Source: Streptomyces cinnamoneus
GTDB taxonomy: Bacteria > Actinomycetota > Actinomycetes > Streptomycetales > Streptomycetaceae
DNA length: 64,000 bases
Reading direction: 5' to 3'
NCBI RefSeq assembly: GCF_014650495.1
Contig: NZ_BMVB01000007.1
Coordinates: 248,001 to 312,000 of the forward strand
The notes beneath the pieces were generated by a model. It was given only the letters and a program-made list of their open reading frames with translations, made no database searches and was not told the DNA's origin. Below, piece after piece: positions 8,586 through 18,806 of this stretch (positions within the stretch are counted from its first letter, which is position 1; every line of letters starts with the position of its first letter). Both the position numbers and the translations under genes were made by a program.

Positions 8586-8637
8586 CCGGGGGCCCCGCCC
8601 CCGGACCCCCGGTCCTCACACGCCGGACGGGCTGAAT
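8569..8637. repeat. Streptomyces intergenic repeat, copy 1
   Basis: GC-rich inverted element whose first half (cccgccccttcccgtaaccggggg) overlaps the end of the MEDS-kinase gene. It shares about 50 nt with 19597-19648, including cctcacacg. Arms CGGGGGCCCCG and CGCCCCCGG can fold, so it may also act as a transcription terminator. Confidence 0.7.
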
Positions 8638-8720
8638 CGTTGCCCGGAACCGGGCGGATTCGTGCCCGGAACCGGCGGAAAATCCAGCGGGCCCGGGGCA
8701 AGGTCCCGCCCGGCAAGACC

Positions 8721-9449
8721 TCAGCCGTTGCGGCGCAGGGCTTCCGTCAGGCGGACCGCCGCGTCCAGGACCGCCTGGGCGTGCATGCGGCCCGGGTGCC
8801 GGGTCAGGCGCTCGATCGGTCCGGAGACCGAGACGGCGGCCACGACGCGGTTGGAGGGCCCGCGGACCGGAGCCGAGACGGACGCCACACCCGGCTCCCG
8901 CTCGCCGATCGACTGGGCCCAGCCCCGCCGCCGCACGCCCGAGAGCGCGGTCGCGGTGAAACGGGCCCCCTGCAGGCCGCGGTGCAGCCGCTCGGGCTCC
9001 TCCCAGGCCATGAGGACCTGGGCGGCGGAGCCGGCCTTCATCGGCAGCGTCGAACCCACCGGCACGGTGTCCCGCAGTCCGGACAGCCGCTCGGCCGCCG
9101 CCACACAGATGCGCATGTCGCCCTGGCGCCGGTAGAGCTGGGCGCTCTCGCCGGTGACGTCGCGCAGGTGCGTGAGGACCGGGCCGGCCGTGGCCAGGAG
9201 CCGGTCCTCGCCCGCCGCGGCCGCCAGCTCGCTCAGCCGGGGGCCGAGGATGAAACGGCCCTGCATGTCACGCGCCACCATCCGGTGGTGCTCCAGGGCC
9301 ACGGCCAGCCGGTGCGCCGTCGGACGCGCCAGCCCCGTGGCCGTGACCAGCCCGGCGAGGGTCGCCGGACCGGACTCCAGAGCGCTCAGTACCAGAGCCG
9401 CCTTGTCGAGTACGCCCACTCCGCTAGAGGCGCCGCCTGAGTTGTCCAT
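8721..9449 (-). CDS. ndgR: IclR-family regulator of leucine biosynthesis
   Basis: 242-aa DNA-binding repressor/activator. The N-terminal winged helix ([40 protein letters not shown]) is followed by the IclR ligand-binding domain. NdgR in S. coelicolor is adjacent and divergent to leuCD and controls amino-acid-dependent growth; the same arrangement here supports the name. The ATG at 9449 is chosen because the IclR domain starts soon after. A 29-bp near-perfect palindrome lies 9 nt upstream, probably its own operator and that of leuC. Confidence 0.92.
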   Translation of the reverse strand: MDNSGGASSGVGVLDKAALVLSALESGPATLAGLVTATGLARPTAHRLAVALEHHRMVARDMQGRFILGPRLSELAAAAGEDRLLATAGPVLTHLRDVTGESAQLYRRQGDMRICVAAAERLSGLRDTVPVGSTLPMKAGSAAQVLMAWEEPERLHRGLQGARFTATALSGVRRRGWAQSIGEREPGVASVSAPVRGPSNRVVAAVSVSGPIERLTRHPGRMHAQAVLDAAVRLTEALRRNG

Positions 9450-9457
9450 GCAACGAT

Positions 9458-9486
9458 ACTTGCGTCTCACACTGTGAAACGCAAGT
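9458..9486. promoter_or_regulatory. Palindromic operator between ndgR and leuC
   Basis: ACTTGCGTCTCAC (9458-9470) is repeated in inverted form as GTGAAACGCAAGT (9474-9486), 12 of 13 positions matching, with a 3-nt centre. It sits in the divergent control region, suited to an IclR dimer; NdgR is the obvious candidate. Confidence 0.75.
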
Positions 9487-9549
9487 TCAATATTTCCCGA
9501 GAGGCGCCAATCTGGAACAGACAGCCCCCAGCTCACAGGAGAGACAGCG

Positions 9550-10992
9550 ATGGGACGGACACTCGCGGAGAAGGTCTGGGACGACCACGTCGTCACGCGC
9601 GCCGAAGGCGAGCCCGACCTCCTCTACATCGACCTGCACCTGCTCCACGAGGTCACCAGCCCGCAGGCTTTCGACGGCCTGCGAAAAGCGGGCCGTCCGG
9701 TCCGCAGGCTGGACCTGACCATCGCCACCGAGGACCACAACACCCCCACCCTCGACATCGACAAGCCCATCGCGGACCCCGTCTCCCGCACCCAGCTGGA
9801 GACGCTGCGCCGCAATTGCGCCGAGTTCGGCGTGCGGCTGCACCCGCTGGGCGACGTCGAGCAGGGCGTCGTGCACGTGGTGGGACCGCAGCTCGGCCTC
9901 ACCCAGCCCGGCACCACCGTGGTCTGCGGCGACAGCCACACCTCCACGCACGGTGCCTTCGGCGCGCTGGCCTTCGGCATCGGCACGAGCCAGGTCGAGC
10001 ACGTCCTGGCCACCCAGACCCTGCCGCTCTCGCCGTTCAGGACGATGGCGATCACCGTCGAGGGCGAGCTGCCCGAGGGTGTCACGGCCAAGGACCTGAT
10101 CCTGGCGATCATCGCCCGGATCGGCACCGGCGGCGGTCAGGGCTACGTCATCGAGTACCGCGGCTCCGCCATCGAGAAGCTCTCGATGGAGGCCCGGATG
10201 ACCGTGTGCAACATGTCCATCGAAGCGGGCGCCCGGGCCGGCATGATCGCCCCCGACGACACCACCTTCGCCTATCTCCAGGACCGCCCCCACGCCCCCC
10301 GAGGCGAGGACTGGGACGCCGCCGTCGCCTACTGGCGCACCCTGCGCACCGACGACGACGCCGTCTTCGACCACGAGGTCGTCATCGACGCCTCCGAGCT
10401 CTCCCCCTTCGTCACCTGGGGCACCAACCCCGGCCAGGGCGCACCCCTGTCGTCGGCGGTCCCCGACCCCGCCTCGTACACCGACGCCTCGGAGCGCCTC
10501 GCCGCCGAAAAGGCCCTGGAATACATGGGGTTGACGGCGGGTCAGCCGCTGCGCGACATCGCCGTGGACACCGTCTTCGTCGGCTCGTGCACCAACGGCC
10601 GGATCGAGGACCTGCGCGCCGCGGCCTCGGTCATCGAGGGTCGCGCGGTCGCCGGCGGCGTACGGATGCTCGTCGTCCCCGGCTCCGTCCGGGTGGCGCT
10701 GCAGGCCGTCGAGGAGGGGCTGGACAAGGTGTTCACCGCGGCCGGCGCCGAATGGCGGCACGCGGGCTGCTCGATGTGCCTGGGCATGAACCCCGACCAA
10801 CTCGCTCCCGGGGAGCGGTCCGCGTCCACCTCCAACCGCAACTTCGAGGGCAGGCAGGGCAAGGGCGGCCGCACCCACCTGGTCTCCCCCCAGGTCGCGG
10901 CGGCCACCGCCGTCCTGGGCCACCTGGCCTCCCCGGCCGACCTGCCCGGCCTCGCCGGCGCCACCGACGTACGCACCACCGTGGAGGTCTGA
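9550..10992 (+). CDS. leuC: 3-isopropylmalate dehydratase large subunit
   Basis: Aconitase-family subunit (480 aa) that with LeuD isomerises 2- to 3-isopropylmalate in leucine synthesis. [4Fe-4S] ligands are visible in [13 protein letters not shown] and in [15 protein letters not shown] (Cys-x2-Cys). Other signatures are the N-terminal [17 protein letters not shown] and [18 protein letters not shown] at 9550 follows CAGGAGA. leuD begins 5 nt after its stop. Confidence 0.98.
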   Translation: MGRTLAEKVWDDHVVTRAEGEPDLLYIDLHLLHEVTSPQAFDGLRKAGRPVRRLDLTIATEDHNTPTLDIDKPIADPVSRTQLETLRRNCAEFGVRLHPLGDVEQGVVHVVGPQLGLTQPGTTVVCGDSHTSTHGAFGALAFGIGTSQVEHVLATQTLPLSPFRTMAITVEGELPEGVTAKDLILAIIARIGTGGGQGYVIEYRGSAIEKLSMEARMTVCNMSIEAGARAGMIAPDDTTFAYLQDRPHAPRGEDWDAAVAYWRTLRTDDDAVFDHEVVIDASELSPFVTWGTNPGQGAPLSSAVPDPASYTDASERLAAEKALEYMGLTAGQPLRDIAVDTVFVGSCTNGRIEDLRAAASVIEGRAVAGGVRMLVVPGSVRVALQAVEEGLDKVFTAAGAEWRHAGCSMCLGMNPDQLAPGERSASTSNRNFEGRQGKGGRTHLVSPQVAAATAVLGHLASPADLPGLAGATDVRTTVEV

Positions 10993-10997
10993 GACCG

Positions 10998-11591
10998 ATG
11001 GAAGCATTCACCACGCACACCGGCCGGGCCGTCCCGCTGCGCCGCAGCAACGTCGACACCGACCAGATCATCCCCGCGCACTGGCTGAAGAAGGTCACCC
11101 GCGACGGCTTCGAGGACGGGCTCTTCGAGGCGTGGCGCAAGGACCCGGAGTTCGTCCTCAACCGGCCCGAGCGCGCGGGCGCGACCGTGCTGGTCGCGGG
11201 CCCCGACTTCGGCACCGGATCCTCCCGCGAGCACGCGGTGTGGGCGCTGCAGAACTACGGCTTCAAAACCGTCGTGTCGTCCCGCTTCGCCGACATCTTC
11301 CGCGGCAACTCGCTCAAGAACGGATTGCTGACGGTGGTCCTGCCGCAGGAGACCGTCGACGCCCTCTGGCAGCTGACCGAGAACGACCCCACCGCCGAGG
11401 TGACGGTCGATCTCGTGGCGCGCCAGGTGCGGGCCGAGGGCATCACGGCCGATTTTGAGCTTGACGAGAACGCCCGGTGGCGGCTGCTGGAGGGTCTGGA
11501 CGACATCGGTCTGACCCTCCGGCACGAAGCCGACATCGCCGCCTTCGAGGCCGGAAGGCCCTCGTACAAGCCGTCCACGGCCCGGATCTGA
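10998..11591 (+). CDS. leuD: 3-isopropylmalate dehydratase small subunit
   Basis: 197-aa swivel-domain partner of Leu[16 protein letters not shown] and [14 protein letters not shown] are the substrate-binding motifs of the family. Co-transcribed with leuC (5-nt gap) and followed by a strong hairpin at 11686. Confidence 0.98.
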   Translation: MEAFTTHTGRAVPLRRSNVDTDQIIPAHWLKKVTRDGFEDGLFEAWRKDPEFVLNRPERAGATVLVAGPDFGTGSSREHAVWALQNYGFKTVVSSRFADIFRGNSLKNGLLTVVLPQETVDALWQLTENDPTAEVTVDLVARQVRAEGITADFELDENARWRLLEGLDDIGLTLRHEADIAAFEAGRPSYKPSTARI

Positions 11592-11683
11592 GCCCGATTA
11601 CGGCTCGTTTGGCCCAGTGTCGGGCGGCTTCGGAAGGCTTCCCAAGGCCCCGGATTTTCGCTGCTCACCCAGGGTTTGGCATG

Positions 11684-11770
11684 ATGCGCCCCCTGTCTTC
11701 GGACAGGGGGCGCGTTGCTTTGTTGAGGGCCCGTGAAGCGACAACTCGCCTCAGATGGCACAATCGGTGC
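11684..11770. promoter_or_regulatory. CACAAT -10 element before the 81-aa gene
   Basis: CACAAT (11759-11764) ends six nt before the ATG at 11771. The region also holds the leuCD terminator. No -35 is evident. Confidence 0.3.
11686..11713 (+). terminator. Terminator after leuCD
   Basis: GCGCCCCCTGTC and GACAGGGGGCGC form a perfect 12-bp stem with a TTCG loop, followed by a T-rich stretch (gttgctttgttg). Confidence 0.88.
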
Positions 11771-12016
11771 ATGGAACGCGACAGCCAACTCGAGCTTTAC
11801 CGGCTCGTCGCCGACCAACTGAAGGAAGCGCACACAAGAGTGCGCGCACTGCAAGTCCCGGAGGGCGTACGGATGGCGCTGTCCCGGCAGCTGCTGGCCA
11901 TCACGGCCTCGGCGAAGCACGATCTCTCAGGCGCGGCAAGGCGCCTGGACCGGCTGATGAACGACCTCGACGAGGGCCGTTTCCCCCAAGAGCCCGACAC
12001 CGACGGAACTCCGTGA
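11771..12016 (+). CDS. Conserved hypothetical protein (81 aa)
   Basis: Small mostly helical, charged protein (MERDSQLELYRLVADQLKEA...), ending in an acidic GRFPQEPDTD tail. No membrane segment, signal or cysteine. The genes on either side, leuCD and hupS, give no hint of function. CACAAT ends six nt before the ATG and no Shine-Dalgarno is visible, so the transcript may be leaderless. I do not recognise a named family. Confidence 0.75.
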   Translation: MERDSQLELYRLVADQLKEAHTRVRALQVPEGVRMALSRQLLAITASAKHDLSGAARRLDRLMNDLDEGRFPQEPDTDGTP

Positions 12017-12062
12017 TGGGTCGAGTTCGTTGCGGCACAAGGGTGATTAGACCGTTTCGTGT

Positions 12063-12091
12063 TTGATTTGCGGTATATATCTGCCTAACGT
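12063..12091 (+). promoter_or_regulatory. Predicted hupS promoter
   Basis: TTGATT (12063-12068) and TAACGT (12086-12091) with a 17-nt spacer, 49 nt before the hupS start. Downstream, in the 5' leader, GCTGGA-N6-TCCAGC (12100-12117) is a perfect inverted repeat that could be an operator or hairpin. Confidence 0.5.
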
Positions 12092-12139
12092 GCGAAAAAG
12101 CTGGAGCACATTCCAGCCAATGTCTCCGAAGGGGAAGAC

Positions 12140-12832
12140 GTGAACAAGGCGCAGCTCGTTGAAGCGATTGCCGACAAGCTCGGTGGCCGCCAGCAGGCCG
12201 CAGACGCGGTCGACGCGGTACTCGACGCGATCGTCCGCGCGGTCGTCGCCGGTGACCGGGTCTCGGTCACCGGCTTCGGCTCGTTCGAGAAGGTCGACCG
12301 CCCCGCCCGCTACGCCCGCAACCCGCAGACGGGTGAGCGTGTGCGGGTCAAGAAGACCTCGGTGCCGCGCTTCCGCGCGGGCCAGGGCTTCAAGGACCTG
12401 GTGGCCGGTACGAAGAAGCTGCCCAAGGGCGGCGAGGTCTCCGTCAAGAAGGCGCCCAAGGGCAGCCTTTCGGGCGGCAAGGCCACCACCAAGGCCGCGG
12501 CCAAGAAGGCCACCGCCAAGAAGACCGCCGTGAAGAAGACGACGGCCGCCAAGAAGACGGCCGCGGTGAAGACCACGGCCGCCAAGAAGACCACGGCCGC
12601 GAAGAAGGCGACCACGGCGAAGAAGGCGGCGCCCGCGAAGAAGGCGGCCACCACCACGAAGGCCGCCGCCGCGAAGAAGGCGACGCCCGCGAAGAAGGCC
12701 GCCGCCGTGAAGAAGACGGCCGCCGCGAAGAAGACCGCGCCCGCGAAGAAGGCCGCCGCCGTCAAGGCCCCGGCCCGCAAGACCACCGCGCGCAAGACCA
12801 CCGCCAAGAAGACCGCGGCCAAGAAGAAGTAA
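12140..12832 (+). CDS. hupS: HU-type nucleoid protein with lysine-rich tail
   Basis: Histone-like DNA-binding protein (230 aa). Residues 1-90 are a standard HU fold (MNKAQLVEAIADKL, VTGFGSFEKVDR, ARNPQTGERVRVKKTSVPRF). From about residue 95 the chain becomes repetitive Lys/Ala/Thr (AAKK, TAKKT units), like eukaryotic H1. This HU-plus-tail architecture is HupS of Streptomyces, which compacts spore nucleoids; mycobacterial HupB is similar. GTG at 12140 follows GAAGGGGAAG. The tail is encoded by a low-complexity repeat that is prone to length change. Confidence 0.95.
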   Translation: MNKAQLVEAIADKLGGRQQAADAVDAVLDAIVRAVVAGDRVSVTGFGSFEKVDRPARYARNPQTGERVRVKKTSVPRFRAGQGFKDLVAGTKKLPKGGEVSVKKAPKGSLSGGKATTKAAAKKATAKKTAVKKTTAAKKTAAVKTTAAKKTTAAKKATTAKKAAPAKKAATTTKAAAAKKATPAKKAAAVKKTAAAKKTAPAKKAAAVKAPARKTTARKTTAKKTAAKKK

Positions 12833-12858
12833 GGCCACGAAGGTACGGCGTAACGCGC

Positions 12859-12890
12859 CGGGCCGGGCTCCCTCCGGGGAGCCCGGCCCG
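12859..12890 (+). terminator. Terminator after hupS
   Basis: GGGCCGGGCTCC and GGAGCCCGGCCC arms around CTCC(G); it also faces the end of the convergent small gene at 12935. Confidence 0.8.
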
Positions 12891-12934
12891 CGGTGCGTGA
12901 GGGGGGACGCCGTCCGGGGCGTCCGACCCGTCCG

Positions 12935-13150
12935 TCAGAAGGTCTGCAGCGTCACCAGCGCCACCCGGCGCTCTTGCACCGGGCCCGTCGCCCCCTCGGC
13001 GAACTCGATGCGCACCCGCTGGCCGGGCCGCAGCAGCCGCAGCCCCCCGGCGTCGAACGCCGCCCCGTCGAAGGGCACGGGCGTGCCGTCGTCCAGGAGC
13101 ACGCTCCCGGAGCGGGTCTGAGGGTCGAAGGTGTACGCGGTGGCCTGCAT
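12935..13150 (-). CDS. Small OB-fold/cold-shock-like protein (71 aa)
   Basis: MQATAYTFDPQTRSGSVLLDDG begins like a cold-shock/OB beta-barrel, and RPGQRVRIEF resembles the C-terminal half of CspA-type proteins, but the RNP aromatic motifs are not clear. Starts 10 nt after the cofC stop, so both are probably one transcript. Function unknown. Confidence 0.7.
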   Translation of the reverse strand: MQATAYTFDPQTRSGSVLLDDGTPVPFDGAAFDAGGLRLLRPGQRVRIEFAEGATGPVQERRVALVTLQTF

Positions 13151-13160
13151 GTCCAGCAGC

Positions 13161-13808
13161 CTAGTGCGCCGGTGGCCCGGGCATGAGCACGCCGGCCGCC
13201 ACGGCCGCCGTGCGCGGGCCCACGCCCAGCGCCAGGGCCGCCCGCAAATCCAGCTCGGTGTCCACGTCCTGCCGCACGGAATCCACGCCCTCCAGGGCGA
13301 TCTCCCATGCTCCCGAGGCGCGGTGCCGGGCGCGCGAACGCCCCTCGAACGCCGGAGCCAATTCCTTTCCGGGGGCGGCGGCCAGCATCGTCGTACCGAT
13401 TCCGGCGGCATCCGGAAGAAATGCGCGCGGGAATTCGGCGGCGAAATCGAGCACCCGCCCGAGTTCCGCCGGGCGCAGCGCCGGCAGATCCGCATTGAGG
13501 GTCGCCACTGCCGCGTGCGGCCGGCCGGCCCGTACGCTGTGCGCACCGTGCGCCAGGGCCGCGTTCAGCCCGCCGCCCGGTGGCTCGGCCAGCACCCGGG
13601 CCCCCAGTGCGGCCAGCTCCGCCCCCGCCCGCCCGTCCCGGGTGACGACCGCCACATCCCGCACGGAGCCGCAGGCCAGCGCCGCGCCCACGGTGTCCAG
13701 GGCGAAGGCCAGCGCCAGCGCGGGCCCCGGCAGCCGCCCGGCTCCCGCCGCGAGGCGGCTCTTGGCCGCGGCCAGCGGCTTCAGCGGCACCACCAGCGTC
13801 CAGCGCAC
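13161..13808 (-). CDS. cofC: Phosphoenolpyruvate/2-phospholactate guanylyltransferase (CofC/FbiD)
   Basis: 215-aa nucleotidyltransferase that activates phosphoenolpyruvate or 2-phospholactate with GTP in coenzyme F420 synthesis. The N-terminus WTLVVPLKPLAAAKSRLA is the nucleotide-binding signature, NADLPALRPAEL the metal-binding Asp region, and the C-terminal DVDTELDLRAAL is conserved. The gene before the stop-to-start gap of 10 nt at 13150 is a small OB-like protein. Confidence 0.88.
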   Translation of the reverse strand: MRWTLVVPLKPLAAAKSRLAAGAGRLPGPALALAFALDTVGAALACGSVRDVAVVTRDGRAGAELAALGARVLAEPPGGGLNAALAHGAHSVRAGRPHAAVATLNADLPALRPAELGRVLDFAAEFPRAFLPDAAGIGTTMLAAAPGKELAPAFEGRSRARHRASGAWEIALEGVDSVRQDVDTELDLRAALALGVGPRTAAVAAGVLMPGPPAH

Positions 13809-13981
13809 ACGCGCCCCCTCCCACTCGTACCCGGCCCATTGTCCCCCGCTGCCGCGGTCGCATGCGGAGCGCGGGGTTACGGTGTTCTCGACAGACCGGG
13901 TACCTGGGGCGACACTTGTCCGGCCCCCGGGTGAGCAGCAGGCCCGACGCAGCTTCCAGGTCCCAACAGAAGGGTGTCCGA

Positions 13982-14743
13982 GTGTCCCGCCACAGAATCG
14001 GCTTCTGGTACCGCTTTGCGGCGGTGTTGGCGAAACCGCCGCTCGTGGTTCTGTTCAAGCGGGACTGGCGGGGAATGGAGCACATTCCGGCCGACGGCGG
14101 ATTCATCACCGCGGTCAACCACAACTCCTACCTCGACCCCCTGTCGTACGCCCACTTCCAGTACAACACCGGGCGCGTCCCGCGCTTCCTCGCCAAGGCC
14201 GGCCTCTTCAAGGGCAGCTTCGTCGGCGCGGTGCTGCGCGGCACCGGGCAGATCCCCGTCTACCGCGAGAGCACCGACGCCGCCAATGCCTTCCGGGCCG
14301 CCGTGGACGCCATCAACAAGGGCGAGTGCGTGGCCTTCTACCCCGAGGGCACCCTCACCCGGGACCCCGACATGTGGCCCATGGAGGGCAAGACGGGCGC
14401 TGCCCGCGTCGCCCTGCTCACCAAGGCCCCCGTCATCCCCGTCGCCCAGTGGGGCGCCAACGAGGCCATGCCGCCCTACGCCAAGGAGAAGAAGCTCCGG
14501 CTCTTCCCCCGCAAGACCCTCAAGGTCCTGGCCGGCCCGCCCGTCGACCTCTCCGCCTACTACGACCGGGAACCCACCGGCGAGGTGCTGCGCGAGGCCA
14601 CCGACACCATCATGAAGGCCATCACCGCGCTCCTGGCGGAACTGCGAGACGAGCCGGCCCCGGCCGAGCCCTACAACCTCAAGAAGGCCCGCGCCGCGGC
14701 CCGCGCGGAAGCCCACCACCGGCCGCAGGAGGACAGCAAGTGA
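13982..14743 (+). CDS. plsC: 1-acyl-sn-glycerol-3-phosphate acyltransferase
   Basis: 253-aa membrane-associated acyltransferase making phosphatidic acid. Motif I is NHNSYLD (H-x4-D), motif II region GTGQIPVYRES, motif III FYPEGTLTRD, motif IV VIPVAQWG. A hydrophobic N-terminal stretch (RFAAVLAKPPLVVLF) probably anchors it. GTG at 13982 follows AGAAGGG. The stop overlaps the gpsA start by 4 nt (GTGA), joining two glycerophospholipid steps. Confidence 0.93.
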   Translation: MSRHRIGFWYRFAAVLAKPPLVVLFKRDWRGMEHIPADGGFITAVNHNSYLDPLSYAHFQYNTGRVPRFLAKAGLFKGSFVGAVLRGTGQIPVYRESTDAANAFRAAVDAINKGECVAFYPEGTLTRDPDMWPMEGKTGAARVALLTKAPVIPVAQWGANEAMPPYAKEKKLRLFPRKTLKVLAGPPVDLSAYYDREPTGEVLREATDTIMKAITALLAELRDEPAPAEPYNLKKARAAARAEAHHRPQEDSK

Positions 14744-15741
14744 CGCGTTGCGCCGTATACGGCACCGGATCCTGGGGCACCGCCTTCGCGATGATCCTCG
14801 CCGACGCGGGCTGCGAGGTCACCATGTGGGGCCGCCGGGCCTCCCTCGTGGACGCCATCAACACCGGCCGGACCAACCCCGACTACCTCCCCGGCGTCGA
14901 GCTCCCCGCCGCCGTCCGGGCCACCACCGATCCCGCCGAGGCGGCGCGCGACGCGGCGTTCACCGTCCTGGCCGTCCCCTCCCAGACGTTGCGCGGCAAC
15001 CTCACCGAGTGGGCGCCGCTGCTGGCCGACGGCACCGTCCTCGTCTCCCTGATGAAGGGCGTCGAACTGGGCACCGCCAAGCGGATGAGCGAGGTCATCG
15101 AGGAGGTCGCCAAGGTCTCCCCGGACCGGGTCGCCGTCCTCACCGGACCCAACCTCGCCAAGGAGATCGCCGCCCGGCAGCCCGCCGCCGCCGTCGTCGC
15201 CTGCCACGACGAGTCCGTCGCCAAGCGGCTGCAGGCCGCCTGCCACACCGCCTACTTCCGCCCCTACACCAACACCGACGTGGTCGGCTGCGAACTGGGC
15301 GGCGCCGTCAAGAACGTCATCGCCCTGGCCGTGGGCATCGCCGACGGCATGGGCCTGGGCGACAACGCCAAGGCGTCCCTCATCACCCGCGGCCTCGCCG
15401 AGACGACCCGCCTGGGCCTGGCCATGGGCGCCGACGCGCACACCTTCGCCGGTCTCGCGGGCATGGGCGACCTCGTCGCCACCTGCTCCTCCCCGCTCTC
15501 GCGCAACCACACCTTCGGCACCAACCTCGGCCGCGGCATGACCCTCGCCGAGACCATCGCCGTCACCAAGCAGACGGCCGAGGGCGTCAAGTCCTGCGAG
15601 AGCGTGCTCGATCTGGCCGTCCGTCACCATGTCGACATGCCGATCACCGAGACCGTCGTCGGCATCGTGCACGAGGGCAAGCCCCCCATGGTGGCGCTCA
15701 AGGAGCTGATGTCCCGCAGCGCCAAGCCCGAGCGCCACTGA
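14740..15741 (+). CDS. gpsA: Glycerol-3-phosphate dehydrogenase [NAD(P)+]
   Basis: 333 aa; reduces dihydroxyacetone phosphate to glycerol-3-phosphate for phospholipids. Dinucleotide motif YGTGSWGTAFAMILA at the N-terminus, then LTGPNLAKEI, and the substrate helix region GAVKNVIALAVGIADGMGLGDNAKASLITRGLAE. Starts with GTG inside the plsC stop (GTGA overlap). ddlA follows after 34 nt. Confidence 0.97.
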   Translation: MTRCAVYGTGSWGTAFAMILADAGCEVTMWGRRASLVDAINTGRTNPDYLPGVELPAAVRATTDPAEAARDAAFTVLAVPSQTLRGNLTEWAPLLADGTVLVSLMKGVELGTAKRMSEVIEEVAKVSPDRVAVLTGPNLAKEIAARQPAAAVVACHDESVAKRLQAACHTAYFRPYTNTDVVGCELGGAVKNVIALAVGIADGMGLGDNAKASLITRGLAETTRLGLAMGADAHTFAGLAGMGDLVATCSSPLSRNHTFGTNLGRGMTLAETIAVTKQTAEGVKSCESVLDLAVRHHVDMPITETVVGIVHEGKPPMVALKELMSRSAKPERH

Positions 15742-15766
15742 CCCACCCACTCCCACCAGGTACTCT
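15738..15766 (+). promoter_or_regulatory. Promoter giving a near-leaderless ddlA mRNA
   Basis: CTGACC (15738-15743), overlapping the gpsA stop, and TACTCT (15761-15766) are 17 nt apart. The ddlA ATG is only nine nt after the -10 and no Shine-Dalgarno exists. Confidence 0.6.
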
Positions 15767-15775
15767 CAACCCGAT

Positions 15776-16924
<1,149 letters not shown>

Positions 16925-16931
16925 GGGACGG

Positions 16932-17411
16932 CTACTCGGCGATCCCCTCGGGGATCGTCTTCCGGATGGCTTCGGCGAGGTCCGAGAGAGCGCCGAAGCC
17001 ACCGGACGTCTTCTTCGGGAGCGTGACCTCCACCGTCGCCTCGCGCAGCACCGTGGTGCAGCGCACGGAGCCGTCCTTCAGCTCCTCGGGCACCCAGCCG
17101 ACCCCGTCGATCTCCACCGAACCCGTGGCCCGCGCGACCGACGCGGGCTTCGGCACCCCGCAGCGCAACGTGACCGACGGGCCGCCTCCCCAGGCGGCGG
17201 TGAAGTCCGAGACGGGATCGGTGGCACGCTTCTTGAGACCGTCCACGTCGGCGGGCAGCTCCCCGTGCAGCGCCCGGCAGAGCACCGCCTGCCGCGCCGA
17301 CGGCGTGGGCACCGCCGGGCCCGCCGGTCCGTCCGTGGCAGAGCAGGCGGCACAGGCGGACAGCAGGGCGACGGCGGGCAGGCCGAAGGGCCGGCGGAGC
17401 GAGAACTTCAC
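16932..17411 (-). CDS. DUF3515-like putative lipoprotein
   Basis: 159 aa. The basic N-terminus MKFSLRRPFGLPAVALLSACAAC has a hydrophobic core and lipobox LSAC at residues 17-20, so it is probably an exported lipoprotein. The mature part carries two conserved cysteines (VLCRAL, LRCGVP) and a third near VRCTTVL, consistent with DUF3515. Tail to tail with ddlA (7-nt gap). Function unknown. Confidence 0.8.
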   Translation of the reverse strand: MKFSLRRPFGLPAVALLSACAACSATDGPAGPAVPTPSARQAVLCRALHGELPADVDGLKKRATDPVSDFTAAWGGGPSVTLRCGVPKPASVARATGSVEIDGVGWVPEELKDGSVRCTTVLREATVEVTLPKKTSGGFGALSDLAEAIRKTIPEGIAE

Positions 17412-17431
17412 CGGCCGAGCATACGGGGGAC

Positions 17432-17665
17432 CTAGATATGGACGACCGGACAGGTGAGGGTGCGGGTGATGCCCTCCACCTTCTGGACTTGCGCGACCAC
17501 CATCCGGCCGAGCTCGTCCACCGTGTCCGCCTGGGCGCGCACGATGACGTCGTACGGCCCGGTGACGTCCTCGGCCTGGATCACTCCGTCGATCCTTCCG
17601 ATGACTTCGGCCACGGTCGACGCCTTGCCGACCTCGGTCTGGATCAGGATGTACGCCTGTACCAC
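17432..17665 (-). CDS. Stand-alone Lrp/AsnC ligand-binding (RAM) domain protein
   Basis: 77 aa covering only the RAM beta-alpha-beta domain of Lrp-type regulators (MVQAYILIQTEVGKASTVAE, DVTGPYDVIVRAQADTVDEL). There is no helix-turn-helix, so it cannot bind DNA alone; such proteins sense amino acids or modulate full-length partners. Upstream of and divergent from thiL. Confidence 0.88.
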   Translation of the reverse strand: MVQAYILIQTEVGKASTVAEVIGRIDGVIQAEDVTGPYDVIVRAQADTVDELGRMVVAQVQKVEGITRTLTCPVVHI

Positions 17666-17811
17666 GGAACCTCCAGGGCGGCTTCGAGGATCATGGGGGG
17701 AGAAGAGACGCCACGGTACCGCGTCGCCGCACGGTGCGGGGAGACCCGCGCGGCCTGCGCGGCGCGGAACACGTCACGAACAGGGCAACCGACACTCCGA
17801 GGAGGAGCTCA

Positions 17812-18783
17812 GTGAAAGGCACCGTGGGCGAGTTGGGGGAGTTCGGGCTCATCAGAGAGCTGACCTCCCGGCTCACCACCACCCCGGCGGTCCGGCTCGG
17901 GCCGGGTGACGACGCCGCGGTGGTCGCGGCGCCCGACCGCCGGGTCGTGGCCAGTACGGACGTCCTCCTCGAAGGACGGCACTTCCGCCGCGACTGGTCC
18001 ACCGCCTACGACGTCGGCCGCAAGGCCACGGCGCAGAACCTCGCCGACATCGCCGCCATGGGCGCGGTGCCCACCGCCGTCCTGCTGGGCCTCGTCGTGC
18101 CCGCCGAGCTCCCCGCCACCTGGCCGACCGAGCTCATGGACGGCATCCGCGACGAATGCCAGGTCGCGGGCGCGGCCGTGGTCGGCGGGGACGTCGTGCG
18201 CGGCGACACCATCACCGTGGCCATCACGGCGCTGGGCGACCTGCGCAACGCCGAACCGGTCACCCGGGCCGGCGCCCGGGCCGGCGACGTCGTCGCCGTC
18301 ACCGGCTGGCTGGGCTGGTCCGCGGCCGGCCTCGCCGTGCTCTCCCGCGGCTTCCGCTCGCCGCGCGCCTTCGTCGAGGCCCACCGGCGCCCCGAACCCC
18401 CGTACCACGCGGGCCCCGCGGCCGCCGCGCTCGGCGCCACCGCCATGACGGACGTCAGCGACGGCCTCATCGCCGACCTCGGCCACATCGCCGAGGCCAG
18501 CAAGGTCCGCATCGACCTGCGCACGGCCGCCATCGACGTCCCCACCCAGATGTCCGACATCGGACAGGCCGTCGGCGTCGACCCGCTGCAGTGGGTGCTG
18601 ACTGGGGGAGAGGACCACGCCATCGTGGCCACCTTCCCGCCGGACGTGAAGCTGCCGGCCCGCTGGAAGGTCATCGGCGAGGTCGTCAACCCCTCCGCCC
18701 TGCCCCAGGTCACCGTCGACGGCGCCCCCTGGGACAAGGCCGGCGGCTGGGACCACTTCGGGGACCTCGAACCCGGCGAATGA
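17812..18783 (+). CDS. thiL: Thiamine-monophosphate kinase
   Basis: 323 aa; phosphorylates thiamine monophosphate to the pyrophosphate cofactor. N-terminal GELGEFGLIRELTSRL, nucleotide/metal motif RLGPGDDAAVV, DVLLEGRHFRRDW, and TDVSDGLIADLGHIAEAS with the Mg-binding Asp. GTG at 17812 has a near-ideal GGAGGAG at 17801-17807; an upstream in-frame start would add unrelated sequence. thiD follows 23 nt later. Confidence 0.96.
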   Translation: MKGTVGELGEFGLIRELTSRLTTTPAVRLGPGDDAAVVAAPDRRVVASTDVLLEGRHFRRDWSTAYDVGRKATAQNLADIAAMGAVPTAVLLGLVVPAELPATWPTELMDGIRDECQVAGAAVVGGDVVRGDTITVAITALGDLRNAEPVTRAGARAGDVVAVTGWLGWSAAGLAVLSRGFRSPRAFVEAHRRPEPPYHAGPAAAALGATAMTDVSDGLIADLGHIAEASKVRIDLRTAAIDVPTQMSDIGQAVGVDPLQWVLTGGEDHAIVATFPPDVKLPARWKVIGEVVNPSALPQVTVDGAPWDKAGGWDHFGDLEPGE

Positions 18784-18806
18784 CGGACGGCGAGTAGATT
18801 CGGCGC

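Noticed and set aside
12480..12832. Frameshift or assembly error in the hupS repeat tail
   Set aside because: The Lys/Ala frame stays open without stops and matches the known HupS architecture.
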